A DNA stretch of 64,000 nucleotides from JAAZPT01 sp964544955 (GTDB lineage: Bacteria > Bacillota > Clostridia > Christensenellales > Aristaeellaceae): the NCBI GenBank assembly GCA_964544955.1, contig CAZJEB010000003.1, positions 62,001-126,000 of the forward strand, in the 5' to 3' direction. Of this stretch, positions 51,644 through 60,770 are shown piece by piece. The notes under the pieces are model-generated. The model made no database searches, was not told the DNA's origin, and saw nothing but the letters and a program-made list of their open reading frames with translations. How positions within the stretch are numbered: position 1 is the first letter of the stretch; each line of letters begins with the position of its first letter. A program made the position numbers and the translations under genes.

Positions 51644-52131
51644 GGTGAAACCACCAACCTATCATCGCCATCTATTTGCTCAAAAATAACACCTTCAGAT
51701 TTGTATCGCTTTAATATAAAGCTTGTGGATGTGCTTATAACAGTATCAAATGTTGAAAGTTTTTCACTTACAAATAATGCTAGTGATTTTAAATCTTGAG
51801 CCTCAACCATAAGTAAAAGGTCGTATTCACCACTCATTAAATATAGGCCTTTAACCTCATTAAAGTGGTATAACCTTGATGCTAAAGCATCAAAACCCTG
51901 TTCCCTTTGAGGGGTAACCTTAACTTCTATCAAAGCTTCCACAAAGGATCTATCTGTTTTATCCCAGTTTATAATGGGCAAATATCTTAATATAATTTTA
52001 TCATCTTCAAGTTGTTGTAAAGCTTCAGCAACAGCATTCACATCTTTACCAGTCATAACCGCAAGTTGTTCTAATGGAACCCTGCAATCTTTACGCAAAA
52101 TCCTAATTAACTCATGTTGTAAATCTAACAT
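51640..52131 (-). CDS. Lrp/AsnC-family transcriptional regulator
   Basis: 163 residues. N-terminal helix-turn-helix 'VPLEQLAVMTGKDVNAVAEA' (residues 18-37), then the RAM ligand domain ('VEALIEVKVTPQREQGFDAL', 'GLYLMSGEYDLLLMVEAQD'). Such regulators respond to amino acids. It lies directly upstream of the aminotransferase, overlapping it by 4 bases, so both are made together and the regulator may control the run including fhs. Confidence 0.93.
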   Translation of the reverse strand: MLDLQHELIRILRKDCRVPLEQLAVMTGKDVNAVAEALQQLEDDKIILRYLPIINWDKTDRSFVEALIEVKVTPQREQGFDALASRLYHFNEVKGLYLMSGEYDLLLMVEAQDLKSLALFVSEKLSTFDTVISTSTSFILKRYKSEGVIFEQIDGDDRLVVSP

Positions 52132-52143
52132 AAAAAATCTCCT

Positions 52144-53808
52144 TTAAAATAGGCCAATTGTGTTGCCATTTTCATCAATATCTATATTATTTGCCGCAGG
52201 AATTTTTGGTAGGCCAGGCATTGCTATAATCTCCCCAGTGTAAACAACTACAAAGCCCGCTCCAGACGAAAGCTCAACATTTTTTACATTTATTTCAAAA
52301 TGCTCAGGGCAATTTAGTTTTTTAGCATCATCACTAAAGGAATACTGTGTTTTTGCTACACATATAGGTAAATTACCAAAGCCCTTTGCCTCTAAATCAT
52401 TAATTATATTGCTTGCGTTTGCAGTATAAACCACATTATCAGCACCATATATCTTTTTAGCTAAAGCCTCAATTTTAGCTTTTAAACCAACATTTAGTTC
52501 ATAAGCAAACTGTGCTATTGGCTTAGGGTTTCCCTCCACTGTTTTAACAACAGTATGGGCTAAATCTTCAGCACCTTTTCCACCCTCACCGTATGCATTG
52601 CTAAGTTCACAGGCTATATTGTTTTCCTTCATAATTGCTTTTAATAGCTTAACTTCCGCATCAGTGTCCATATAAAACTTATTTATAGCAACTACAACAG
52701 GTACATTATATGTTTCTTTCAACCTTTTTGCATGGGCTATAAGGTTTTTTGTTCCCTCTTTTAATGCATCAAGATTTTCTATATTATAATCTTTAGTTCC
52801 GCCTTGGTATTTTAAAGCCCTAATTGTAGCAACAAGAACTACTGCATTGGGGAATATATTTGCCTTACGGCATTTAATATCTAAGAACTTTTCAGCACCA
52901 AGGTCGGCACCAAATCCCGCCTCAGTGATAACATAATCTGCTAAATTCATAGCTGTTTTTGTAGCTATTATGCTATTGCAACCATGGGCAATATTGGCAA
53001 AGGGTCCACCATGCATTAGGCAAGGAGTTCCCTCTATTGTTTGAACAAGGTTTGGTGCAAAGGCGTCTTTTAATAGTACTGTCATGGCTCCTGCTGCATT
53101 TAATTGACCCGCTGTTATTAACTCGCCCTCATAGCTTTTGCCTACAACTATGTTTGAAAGGTTTTGTTTTAAATCATTTAATGAATTTGATAGGCAAAAT
53201 GTTGCCATAATTTGGCTTGCTGCTGTAATTACAAAGCTATCTTGCCTTGGAACGCCATTTTTATTACCACCTAAGCCTGATATTAATTGGCGTAATTGCC
53301 TATCGTTAACATCAAGGCATCTATGCCAAGTAACCTCCCTAGGGTCTATATTTAATTGATTTCCCTGTTGTATATGGTTATCAATCATAGCGGCAAGAAG
53401 GTTGTTGGCTGCTGTAATAGCGTGCAAATCACCTGTAAAGTGTAAATTTATATTCTCCATGGGCAACACTTGTGATAATCCACCGCCTGTTGCTCCACCT
53501 TTTACGCCAAAAACTGGACCCAATGAAGGCTCCCTAAGTGCTAACATGGCATTTTTACCAATGTACTGCATACCATCTGCCAAACCAACGCTTATAGTTG
53601 TTTTGCCCTCACCTGCAGGTGTGGGGTGCATGGCTGTAACAAGAATTAGTTTTGCCTTTTTTTCTTTATCTTTAACGGTATTTACATCAAGCTTAGCTAT
53701 GTATTTACCATACATAGAAAGTTGTTCTTCGCTTATATTAAGCTTATTTGCTATTTCCGTAATTGGTTTTAATTGTGCTTTTTGAGCTATTTGTAAATCA
53801 TTAGTCAA
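52144..53808 (-). CDS. fhs: Formate--tetrahydrofolate ligase
   Basis: 554 residues, the family norm. The ATP loop is 'PTPAGEGKTTISVGLADGM'; 'REPSLGPVFGVKGGATGGG' and 'NINLHFTGDLHAITAANNLL' are strong family blocks. It makes 10-formyl-THF from formate, the entry of the methyl branch of the Wood-Ljungdahl route and a one-carbon source in many clostridia; no other genes of that route are in the window. The start is TTG at 53808 with AAGGTG 6 bases before it, which gives the usual N-terminus '(M)TNDLQIAQKAQLKPI'; the frame is open upstream but carries the ribosome-binding site. It heads the nine-gene run. Confidence 0.96.
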   Translation of the reverse strand: MTNDLQIAQKAQLKPITEIANKLNISEEQLSMYGKYIAKLDVNTVKDKEKKAKLILVTAMHPTPAGEGKTTISVGLADGMQYIGKNAMLALREPSLGPVFGVKGGATGGGLSQVLPMENINLHFTGDLHAITAANNLLAAMIDNHIQQGNQLNIDPREVTWHRCLDVNDRQLRQLISGLGGNKNGVPRQDSFVITAASQIMATFCLSNSLNDLKQNLSNIVVGKSYEGELITAGQLNAAGAMTVLLKDAFAPNLVQTIEGTPCLMHGGPFANIAHGCNSIIATKTAMNLADYVITEAGFGADLGAEKFLDIKCRKANIFPNAVVLVATIRALKYQGGTKDYNIENLDALKEGTKNLIAHAKRLKETYNVPVVVAINKFYMDTDAEVKLLKAIMKENNIACELSNAYGEGGKGAEDLAHTVVKTVEGNPKPIAQFAYELNVGLKAKIEALAKKIYGADNVVYTANASNIINDLEAKGFGNLPICVAKTQYSFSDDAKKLNCPEHFEINVKNVELSSGAGFVVVYTGEIIAMPGLPKIPAANNIDIDENGNTIGLF

Positions 53809-53842
53809 ATATATCACCTTCCCAAACAAAGATTATCTTATT

Positions 53843-53871
53843 ATTATACTTCACATACACAAAAACATCAA
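53843..53871 (-). promoter_or_regulatory. Promoter of the fhs-recX run
   Basis: On the minus strand: TTGATG (53871-53866), 17-bp spacer, TATAAT (53848-53843). The TTG start of fhs is about 35 bases downstream. Confidence 0.7.
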
Positions 53872-53931
53872 GAAAAGCTATATATTATTACAAAAAAACC
53901 ACTGTTAAACACATATAATTGTATATTTAGC

Positions 53932-53960
53932 TTGACAGCCCTATTTATTATATTTATAAT
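53932..53960 (+). promoter_or_regulatory. Consensus promoter of the tyrosine T-box operon
   Basis: Perfect TTGACA (53932-53937), 17-bp spacer, perfect TATAAT (53955-53960). It is the best promoter of the window, as expected for an operon held back by attenuation in the leader. Confidence 0.88.
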
Positions 53961-53966
53961 AAAAAT

Positions 53967-54200
53967 GCTATGATTAAGGCAAGTAACATTAATTAAGCTT
54001 TAAGAGAGTTCCTGTTTGGTGAAAAGGAATAGCCGCTTAATGTGAATACACTTATGAGCCCATTGTTGAAATAATAGTAGGCAATGACGGTGCGCCGTAT
54101 ACAGCGTGAACATGAAAACATGTAAGGTCTTTTAAAGATAAACGGAAGTGGTACCGTGGCATTATGTCGCCTTCCCCATAGGGGTGTGGCGTTTTTTTAT
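53967..54200 (+). promoter_or_regulatory. T-box leader (tRNA-Tyr sensing)
   Basis: The leader has the AGAGAG start of Stem I (54004-54009). TAC at 54047-54049, preceded by GAA and followed by A, sits where the specifier codon belongs. The T-box core AAGTGGTACCGTG is at 54146-54158, and a terminator hairpin (arms 54168-54177 and 54181-54191, with an internal loop) ends in seven T's (54192-54198). TAC is a tyrosine codon and the second gene downstream is tyrS. Uncharged tRNA-Tyr would bind both the specifier and the core, form the antiterminator and turn on the aminotransferase and tyrS. Confidence 0.92.
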
Positions 54201-54216
54201 TTTTCAGGAGGTTATT

Positions 54217-55404
54217 ATGATACCAAATTTTGCTGATAGGTTTAATGGCATAACAGGTAGTGCCATACGTGAAATTTTTAAGCTGATTGCTAAACCTGGC
54301 GTTATATCCTTTGCTGGTGGCAACCCTGCACCGGAAGCTTTGCCTGATGATTTAGCAGGCAATATTGCTGCAAAGGTAATAAAGGATGACGGTAAACGCA
54401 TACTTCAATATGGTGCAACTGAGGGCTACCCTCCCTTTGTAGAATCCCTAACAAGTTATTTGGAAAATAAATTTGGTTTTGATTTTAGCCAAAACAAGGT
54501 GCTTCCAACAACGGGCTCTACACAAGGTATGGATTTGTTATGTAAGGCATTTATTAACCCGGGTGATGTTATAATAACTGAAAATCCAACATTCCTTGGC
54601 AATATGCAAGCAATGCGCCTATACCAAGCAAAGCTTGTAGGCGTTGACTGCGATAATGAAGGTATAATTATAGAGGACCTTGAAACTGCAGTAAAAAAAT
54701 ATAAGCCAAAAATGTTATATATTATACCAACATTCCAAAACCCAGGTGGCACTACGTTAAGCTTAGAAAGACGTAAAAAAATAGTTGCTTTAGCTAAAGA
54801 ATATGGCTTTATTGTAGCAGAAGATGACCCCTATGGTGATTTACGCTTTACTGGTGAAAGCCTTCCCACAATAAAAAGTTTTGATACAACAGGCAATGTA
54901 GTATACTTAGGTAGCTTTTCAAAGATAATTTCCCCAGGAATTCGCGTTGGCTATATGGTAGGCGAGGAAACAATTATTAGAAAATGCACAATAGGCAAAC
55001 AATCCTCTGATGTGCATACCGCAAACTTAACCCAAGCAATTGTAGATAAGTTTTTAAGGGAAAATATGCTCGAAAGCTTAATAAGCAAAATAAAAGAAGA
55101 TTATAGTGTAAAAATGGAAACTATGCTTGAGGCTTTAGCTGATTTTCCAGAAGGTACAGAGTATACAAAGCCTGAGGGTGGGATGTTTATATTTGTTAAG
55201 CTTCCCGAGGGTATAAATGCAATAGAGCTTTTAAACGTAGCAGTTGCAAATAATGTTGCCTATGTTCCAGGAACCCATTTTTATACAGATGGCGGCAGGG
55301 AAAACACTTTAAGGTTAAACTTTACAAATAGCAGTTTGGATAGCATAAAAACAGGTATGAGTGCTTTAGCAAAAATATTTAAAGATAATAAAGGAGCAAA
55401 TTAA
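54217..55404 (+). CDS. PLP-dependent aminotransferase (COG1167/ARO8-like), tyrosine-regulated
   Basis: 395 residues. The PLP lysine is in 'YLGSFSKIISPGIRVGYMV'; 'VLPTTGSTQGMDLLCKAF' and 'YIIPTFQNPGGTTLSLERR' are typical for the aromatic/2-aminoadipate type without a GntR domain. GGAGG fixes the ATG at 54217; upstream in-frame codons lie in the T-box terminator. Its place behind a tyrosine T-box argues for a role in tyrosine (or phenylalanine) synthesis from the keto acid. tyrS follows one base after its stop. Confidence 0.93.
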   Translation: MIPNFADRFNGITGSAIREIFKLIAKPGVISFAGGNPAPEALPDDLAGNIAAKVIKDDGKRILQYGATEGYPPFVESLTSYLENKFGFDFSQNKVLPTTGSTQGMDLLCKAFINPGDVIITENPTFLGNMQAMRLYQAKLVGVDCDNEGIIIEDLETAVKKYKPKMLYIIPTFQNPGGTTLSLERRKKIVALAKEYGFIVAEDDPYGDLRFTGESLPTIKSFDTTGNVVYLGSFSKIISPGIRVGYMVGEETIIRKCTIGKQSSDVHTANLTQAIVDKFLRENMLESLISKIKEDYSVKMETMLEALADFPEGTEYTKPEGGMFIFVKLPEGINAIELLNVAVANNVAYVPGTHFYTDGGRENTLRLNFTNSSLDSIKTGMSALAKIFKDNKGAN

Positions 55405-55405
55405 T

Positions 55406-56629
55406 ATGCATATTTTAGATATACTTAAGGAACGTGGCTTTATTGCCCAAGTTACATTTGAAGAGGATTTATATAAGCTTTTAGATAAAGAACAAGTTAG
55501 CTTTTACCTAGGTGTTGACCCTACAGCTAACAGTATGCATATTGGTCACTTTATACCAATTATGCTTATGGCTCACCTTCAAAGGGCTGGTCATAGGCCA
55601 ATTGCCCTTTGTGGTGGTGGCACCGCAATGATTGGCGACCCTAGCGGTAAAACAGATATGAGAAAAATGCTTACAAAGGAAAAAATTGCCGAAAACATTG
55701 CAAGCATTAAAAAACAAATGGAAAAGTTTATAGATTTTAGTGATGGTAAGGCTATTATTGTAAATAATGCTGATTGGCTTTTAAATTTAAACTATGTAGA
55801 TTTTTTAAGGGAAATTGGCGCATCATTCTCTGTTAATAGAATGCTTACAGCAGAATGCTATAAAAGAAGAATGGAAACTGGCCTTACATTCCTCGAATTC
55901 AACTATATGATAATGCAAAGTTACGACTTTTTAAAACTTTATAAAGACCATGGTTGCAAACTTCAAATAGGCGGCGACGACCAATGGAGCAATATGCTAT
56001 CTGGTGCCGATTTAATTAGGCGTAAAGAACAAGGCGAAGCATTTGCTTTAACTTGTAAGCTGATTATGACCCACGATGGTAAAAAGATGGGTAAAACAGA
56101 AAAAGGTGCTTTATGGCTAGACCCCGAACTTACAAGCCCCTACGAGTTCTACCAATACTGGAGAAACGTTGGAGATTTAGACGTTGAAAGATTTTTAGGC
56201 TTGCTTACATTCTTACCTATGGATGAAGTTCGTAGGCTTGGCGCCCTTGAAGGCTCTGCAATAAACGAGGCTAAAAAAGTATTGGCCTTTGAAATAACAA
56301 AAATTATCCATGGTGAAGAAGAAGCTAAAAAAGCCCAAGAAGCATCTGAATCCTTATTTGGTGGTAAGGCCGATAGTAGCAATATACCAACATTTGAAAT
56401 AAGCCAAAGCACCTTAAACGAAGACGATAGGCTTACAACTTTATTGCACTTAAGTGGCTTATGCTCAAGTAAATCAGACGCAAGGAAAATGATACAAGCT
56501 GGAGCAGTTGCTGTTGATGAAAATAAAGTTAATGATGTAAATGCAAAATTAAGCTGTGATGATATCGGCGATGGTGTTATATTAAGAAGGGGTAAGAAAA
56601 ACTTCTGCCGTATTGTAGTTATAAAATGA
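55406..56629 (+). CDS. tyrS: Tyrosyl-tRNA synthetase
   Basis: 407 residues. HIGH-type motif 'SMHIGHFIPIMLMAHLQRAG', KMSKS-type motif 'KKMGKTEKG', the tyrosine pocket 'YMIMQSYDFLKLY' with 'QIGGDDQWSNM', and a C-terminal S4 RNA-binding domain ('LSGLCSSKSDARKMIQAGAV'). The KMSKS loop reads KMGKT, as in the TyrRS subgroup with a G in the third place. It is made from the tyrosine T-box transcript with the aminotransferase. Its stop overlaps the next gene by 4 bases (ATGA). Confidence 0.97.
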   Translation: MHILDILKERGFIAQVTFEEDLYKLLDKEQVSFYLGVDPTANSMHIGHFIPIMLMAHLQRAGHRPIALCGGGTAMIGDPSGKTDMRKMLTKEKIAENIASIKKQMEKFIDFSDGKAIIVNNADWLLNLNYVDFLREIGASFSVNRMLTAECYKRRMETGLTFLEFNYMIMQSYDFLKLYKDHGCKLQIGGDDQWSNMLSGADLIRRKEQGEAFALTCKLIMTHDGKKMGKTEKGALWLDPELTSPYEFYQYWRNVGDLDVERFLGLLTFLPMDEVRRLGALEGSAINEAKKVLAFEITKIIHGEEEAKKAQEASESLFGGKADSSNIPTFEISQSTLNEDDRLTTLLHLSGLCSSKSDARKMIQAGAVAVDENKVNDVNAKLSCDDIGDGVILRRGKKNFCRIVVIK

Positions 56630-57273
56630 TAGCTTATAGAACATTAAAGGCCTATGGTAGCGATGAATTTATAGTACAAAAAAGTAAATTTATTGCATAT
56701 GCAAGCCCCGCAAGTACCGAAGATGAAGCCAAAGCCTTTATAAGCGCAATAAAAGCTAAACATAGGGATGCAACCCATAATTGCCATGCTTATATTGTTG
56801 GCAATAATGCAGAAATAATGCGTTATAGCGATGATGGGGAACCAAGCGGAACTGCTGGAATGCCTATGTTGGATATATTAAAGCAAAGTAATATTGTAAA
56901 CTGTGTAGTTGTTGCTACAAGGTATTTTGGTGGGATATTGCTTGGTGCTGGTGGCTTGATAAGGGCTTACAGAAAAACTTGTACAACTGGTATAAAAGCA
57001 GCTCAGGTTGTTGTTATGGTTCCCACTATACGCGTTTTAGTTGAAGTAGAATACCCTTTTTGGGATAAGCTTTTATACAACTTAAACCTCATGCCTTTAA
57101 TTATTGAAGGTACAGATTATGGTGCTAATGTAACAACAAAACTACTTATAAAAACAGAGGATTTTGAAAATTCTATGGAAAAAATAAACAATATTACTGA
57201 TGGCAAGTTTGAACAACTTGTTGAAGAAGAGTTTTTTTATCCATGGAATGATGATATTACAATAGAGGAGTAA
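56626..57273 (+). CDS. IMPACT/YigZ-family protein
   Basis: 215 residues. N-terminal UPF0029 domain with 'EFIVQKSKFIAYASP', 'HRDATHNCHAYIVG', 'RYSDDGEPSGTAGMPMLDIL' and 'VVVATRYFGGILLGAGGLIR', which are diagnostic; a DUF1949-like C-terminal domain follows. The family (YvyE/YigZ) is widespread and its molecular role is unclear, with proposed links to translation or the ribosome. It is translationally coupled to tyrS, so it is probably also under tyrosine T-box control. Confidence 0.92.
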   Translation: MIAYRTLKAYGSDEFIVQKSKFIAYASPASTEDEAKAFISAIKAKHRDATHNCHAYIVGNNAEIMRYSDDGEPSGTAGMPMLDILKQSNIVNCVVVATRYFGGILLGAGGLIRAYRKTCTTGIKAAQVVVMVPTIRVLVEVEYPFWDKLLYNLNLMPLIIEGTDYGANVTTKLLIKTEDFENSMEKINNITDGKFEQLVEEEFFYPWNDDITIEE

Positions 57274-57274
57274 T

Positions 57275-58144
57275 ATGCACAACAACCTTTACTATTTTGA
57301 AAAAGAAGAACAAAAAAATGTTTTTGCCATACACGACATATCCTGCATAGGTAGGTGTTCAACAACTGTAGCCTTGCCTATACTTTCCGCTGTTGGCTAT
57401 AATACAGGAATATTACCTACAGCCTTATTATCAACCCATACAGGTGAGTTTAAAAATTATTTTGTGCACGATTTAAGTAATGATATTATGCCTATCGCCA
57501 AACATTTAAAGGAAGTAGCACTTCCCTTTGATGCAATTTATACAGGCTATTTGGCAGATGCAAAACAAATTGATTTGGTAATAGAAATATTTAATATGTT
57601 AAAAAATGATAATACATTAATATTTGTAGACCCTGTATTTGCCGACCATGGAAAGCTTTATGCTATGATGACTATGGCTATTGTTGATAAAATGCGAGAG
57701 CTTATAACTAGGGCGGATATAATTGTGCCAAATATAACAGAAGCCCTTTATCTATTAGGCGAGTCTCCAATAACACAGGATATAAGTGAAGAAAACATTT
57801 TAAGAATCGCTCAAGATTTAAGCCATTTTGGTCCAAGCAAAGTAGTTATTACCGGAATACAGAATAATGGTAAAATAGGAACATTTTATTTAAATAGTAA
57901 AACCAATGAACATGGTTTTGTTTATAACCATAAGTATGAAGGCATATTCCACGGCACAGGTGATGTTATTGCAAGCGTTTTATTAGCAGCATTACTAAAA
58001 AACTGCGAGTTTAAAAAAGCCTTGGAAGTAGCTGTGGAGTTTACAAGTAGGTCAATAGAGAAAACCCTGTTGGGTGGCGACCCTTTAAAGTATGGGGTCC
58101 GCTTTGAGCAAGTTATCCCTTGGTTAATTAACACTTTAGTATAA
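57275..58144 (+). CDS. pdxY: Pyridoxamine/pyridoxal kinase
   Basis: 289 residues of the PdxK/PdxY group: 'AIHDISCIGRCSTTVALPIL' at the start, 'FVDPVFADHGKLY', 'DIIVPNITEALYLLGE' and the anion-hole motif 'FHGTGDVIASVLLAALL' with the catalytic Asp. It makes PLP or PMP by phosphorylating B6 vitamers; the 'D-H-G-K-L-Y' segment marks the PdxY-like subgroup. PLP is the cofactor of the aminotransferase at the head of this operon, which makes the link meaningful. It starts one base after the previous stop. Confidence 0.92.
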   Translation: MHNNLYYFEKEEQKNVFAIHDISCIGRCSTTVALPILSAVGYNTGILPTALLSTHTGEFKNYFVHDLSNDIMPIAKHLKEVALPFDAIYTGYLADAKQIDLVIEIFNMLKNDNTLIFVDPVFADHGKLYAMMTMAIVDKMRELITRADIIVPNITEALYLLGESPITQDISEENILRIAQDLSHFGPSKVVITGIQNNGKIGTFYLNSKTNEHGFVYNHKYEGIFHGTGDVIASVLLAALLKNCEFKKALEVAVEFTSRSIEKTLLGGDPLKYGVRFEQVIPWLINTLV

Positions 58145-58154
58145 GGAGCATAGC

Positions 58155-59303
58155 ATGAGACCATTAATTACTGTAATAGTACCCGTTTATAATGGTGCAA
58201 TGCTTATATCACAATGCTTAAACGCATTGCATAAGCAAAGCTTTACACGCTTTGTTTGCTATGTAATAAATGATGGCTCAACCGATCAAACCTATAACAC
58301 AGTAAAAACAATTGCTCAATACGATCCTCGCTTTATAATTATAAATAAGGTAAATGGCGGGGCAAGTAGCGCTAGAAACCACGGCCTTTATAAGGTACAA
58401 ACTAAATATGTTACATTTTTAGATTGTAACGATATTCCCCTCCCTCATATGTTAGAAAAACTATATAACATGGCCGAAAATTCTAATGCAGATATAGCCA
58501 TAGCTAGTTTTGCGTATAGCAATAATTATGATGAAAAAAGTATAATTGACGAAAGTGCAATAAATTATATAAATTTAAGCAATATTGATGCAATAAACAA
58601 AATGTTGTTAGCCGATGGTGTATCTCAAAAAATGCCCTGTAAGTTATTTAGATATAGCACTATTTTGGATGTGTTTTTTGATGAAAAAGTTCATATAAAT
58701 GAAGATGCACTATTTTTAATTTCTGCATTCAGGCGTGCATCAATAGTTGTATATACCGAGCAAATAGTAAATATTAGAAAAAACTTTGATTATACTTACC
58801 CAAAAGGCTCCGCGGGTAAACGTAGGTTAAGTGCACTAAACGCAAGCCTTTATATAATGAAAGGCTTAGATGACCTTGATAATCAAACTCAATTAAACGG
58901 TGTATATTACACGGTAAATAACGCTTTAAAAGTTGCAATAGATTTATATAAACATAAGTCTTCAACATCTACAAAGGCAAAAAAATTAAGTAGCGATATA
59001 TGCAAACACTACTTAAAAACCTACTTGGGTTTAAAAAATGCCATAAAAAGCAGAAAGCTTTTCTGCCTATTGTTGGCATGGGATTATTCAGTTTTCAGCT
59101 TTGTTTATATAAAAGTTTACAAAAAATATAGGCGTATTAAGCTAGCCCATATAAGCAGGCATAACGCAAAAGGCTCCTTGCCCTCAAAGGAAAACATAAA
59201 AGAGCTTATGGTACAGCGCGATTCCCTAAATCCAATTAATCGCTCCTGGGCAAGGCTCAAATCAAGAATTTCAAATATATTTAAAAATAATAGTGTTGAG
59301 TAG
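58155..59303 (+). CDS. Family 2 glycosyltransferase
   Basis: 382 residues. The GT-A fold opens with 'ITVIVPVYNGAMLISQCLNA' and 'CYVINDGSTDQT'; 'VNGGASSARNHGLYKVQTKY' follows. The metal site, usually D-S-D-D or D-x-D, reads 'FLDCNDIP', that is D-C-N-D. The C-terminal third (about 290-382) is basic and may touch the membrane. It would add a sugar to a surface polysaccharide or glycoprotein. AAGGAG before the ATG, 10 bases after pdxY. Its stop is one base from the stop of the convergent kinase, with no hairpin terminator between them. Confidence 0.88.
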   Translation: MRPLITVIVPVYNGAMLISQCLNALHKQSFTRFVCYVINDGSTDQTYNTVKTIAQYDPRFIIINKVNGGASSARNHGLYKVQTKYVTFLDCNDIPLPHMLEKLYNMAENSNADIAIASFAYSNNYDEKSIIDESAINYINLSNIDAINKMLLADGVSQKMPCKLFRYSTILDVFFDEKVHINEDALFLISAFRRASIVVYTEQIVNIRKNFDYTYPKGSAGKRRLSALNASLYIMKGLDDLDNQTQLNGVYYTVNNALKVAIDLYKHKSSTSTKAKKLSSDICKHYLKTYLGLKNAIKSRKLFCLLLAWDYSVFSFVYIKVYKKYRRIKLAHISRHNAKGSLPSKENIKELMVQRDSLNPINRSWARLKSRISNIFKNNSVE

Positions 59304-59304
59304 A

Positions 59305-60756
59305 TTAAAAAATTGACTTTACTGCAGAGTAAACTTTAGTATATTTTTTATATTGCTCATTATAAAATAAGCTATTCTCTTTAATTGGCATATATATATT
59401 CTTATTACTTATATTAAACCTTGGATCTATACCAAGGCCTTTTAAAGCTAGCATTCCCGCCCCAGCTGCTGCAGCTTCTCCATTATTACTAACATATATA
59501 GGTTTATTAAGCACATCCGCCTTTAATTGCATTATTTTTTGTGATTTTGTACTCGTTCCTGCGGCAACAAGGCTATCAATATGAATACCTATGCTTTCTA
59601 ACATTTCTATGTTCAGCTTTATTTCCATAGTTACACCTTCAATAAGTGCACGAACAAATTCCCCTTGTTTAGTTGATAGTTTTAAACCTAAAATTGCCCC
59701 TGCGGAGTTATCATCATTGTATGGTGAGCCTGTACTTGTAAAATGAGGTAATACAATTAAACTTGTTGGATCATTATTCATAATCCCAATAATTTCATCG
59801 TAAGGATCATCGTTGTTTGTTTTATTATAAAATTGGTCCTTATACCAGTTAAGTATAATACCCCCAGTATAATTTCCAGGCAAAGTAATAAATTTATTTT
59901 GCAATATATGAGGATAACAAGGAAGTCCTAATTTGTAAAGTTCAGGAGTAAACTTATCAAATGTACATACACAAGTTTCAGTAGTACCAAGGGAATAATA
60001 ACTTTCATTAAAATTTTCACCACATATACCGTAATGTCCACAAGGTTGGTCATGTCCACCTACAACTATAGCACATCCATTTTTTATTCCTAAAGCACTC
60101 GACAAATCTACTCCAACATATCCTGCAACTGTACCAGCAGCCTGAACTTTACTAAGCACGCCTTCTTCAATTTTAATATAACTCAAAATATCATTCCACC
60201 AGCATAGCTTATGTACATCAAAGCAGCCATTTCTTGCTGCAAGCGAACAATCTATAACTGGTTTTATTCCAAAACATGAAATTAAATAGTCACCAACACA
60301 ACAGATTTTACTTGGTTTTTCAGAATAATAATTGAGATTTTCCATTATCCATAAAATTTTAGATGAACTTACGGCACTATTTATTATTTGACCAGTAATT
60401 TTAAAAATTTTTTCTTTACCAAAAGCCTTCTCTATAGCCTCAGCTTGTGGTTTAGAACGATTATCATATGATAATATTATATTTCCAACCGGCTCGTAAT
60501 CATTATTAAGAGGAACGATTCCCTCCCCTTGGCTTGAAAAGGAAATAGAGAATATCGGTTCATCAATAGACATCGATATTCTCTTTATTGTTTTAAAAAC
60601 AGAAAACTTTAATACTTTAGGGTCTATTTCTGCCCATCCTGGTTTTTTTGAAATAATTTTGTATTCTTCCCTTGATTTTGCAATAACATTACCAAAATTA
60701 TCATACGCACAAACCTTGCATGCTGTTGTGCCCAAATCTATACCCAAAACCGCCAT
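59305..60756 (-). CDS. FGGY-family carbohydrate kinase
   Basis: 483 residues. The N-terminal ATP-fold block is 'VLGIDLGTTACKVCAYD', the centre has 'AIVVGGHDQPCGHYGICGEN' and 'YYSLGTTETCVCTF', and the C-terminal block has 'VAAGTSTKSQKIMQLKADVL' and 'GEAAAAGAGMLALKGLG'. It is nearest to xylulokinases by layout; actual substrate unknown. It phosphorylates the sugar imported by the ABC transporter genes just upstream. The ATG at 60756 has GGAGG 5 bases before; the TTG 12 bases earlier is rejected. It lies 14 bases after the permease gene. Confidence 0.92.
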   Translation of the reverse strand: MAVLGIDLGTTACKVCAYDNFGNVIAKSREEYKIISKKPGWAEIDPKVLKFSVFKTIKRISMSIDEPIFSISFSSQGEGIVPLNNDYEPVGNIILSYDNRSKPQAEAIEKAFGKEKIFKITGQIINSAVSSSKILWIMENLNYYSEKPSKICCVGDYLISCFGIKPVIDCSLAARNGCFDVHKLCWWNDILSYIKIEEGVLSKVQAAGTVAGYVGVDLSSALGIKNGCAIVVGGHDQPCGHYGICGENFNESYYSLGTTETCVCTFDKFTPELYKLGLPCYPHILQNKFITLPGNYTGGIILNWYKDQFYNKTNNDDPYDEIIGIMNNDPTSLIVLPHFTSTGSPYNDDNSAGAILGLKLSTKQGEFVRALIEGVTMEIKLNIEMLESIGIHIDSLVAAGTSTKSQKIMQLKADVLNKPIYVSNNGEAAAAGAGMLALKGLGIDPRFNISNKNIYMPIKENSLFYNEQYKKYTKVYSAVKSIF

Positions 60757-60770
60757 AAAACCCTCCAAGG

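Noticed and set aside
59300..59340. Terminator between the convergent GT2 and FGGY kinase genes
   Set aside because: No convincing hairpin with a T-run lies in or next to the one-base gap; the two transcripts probably overlap.
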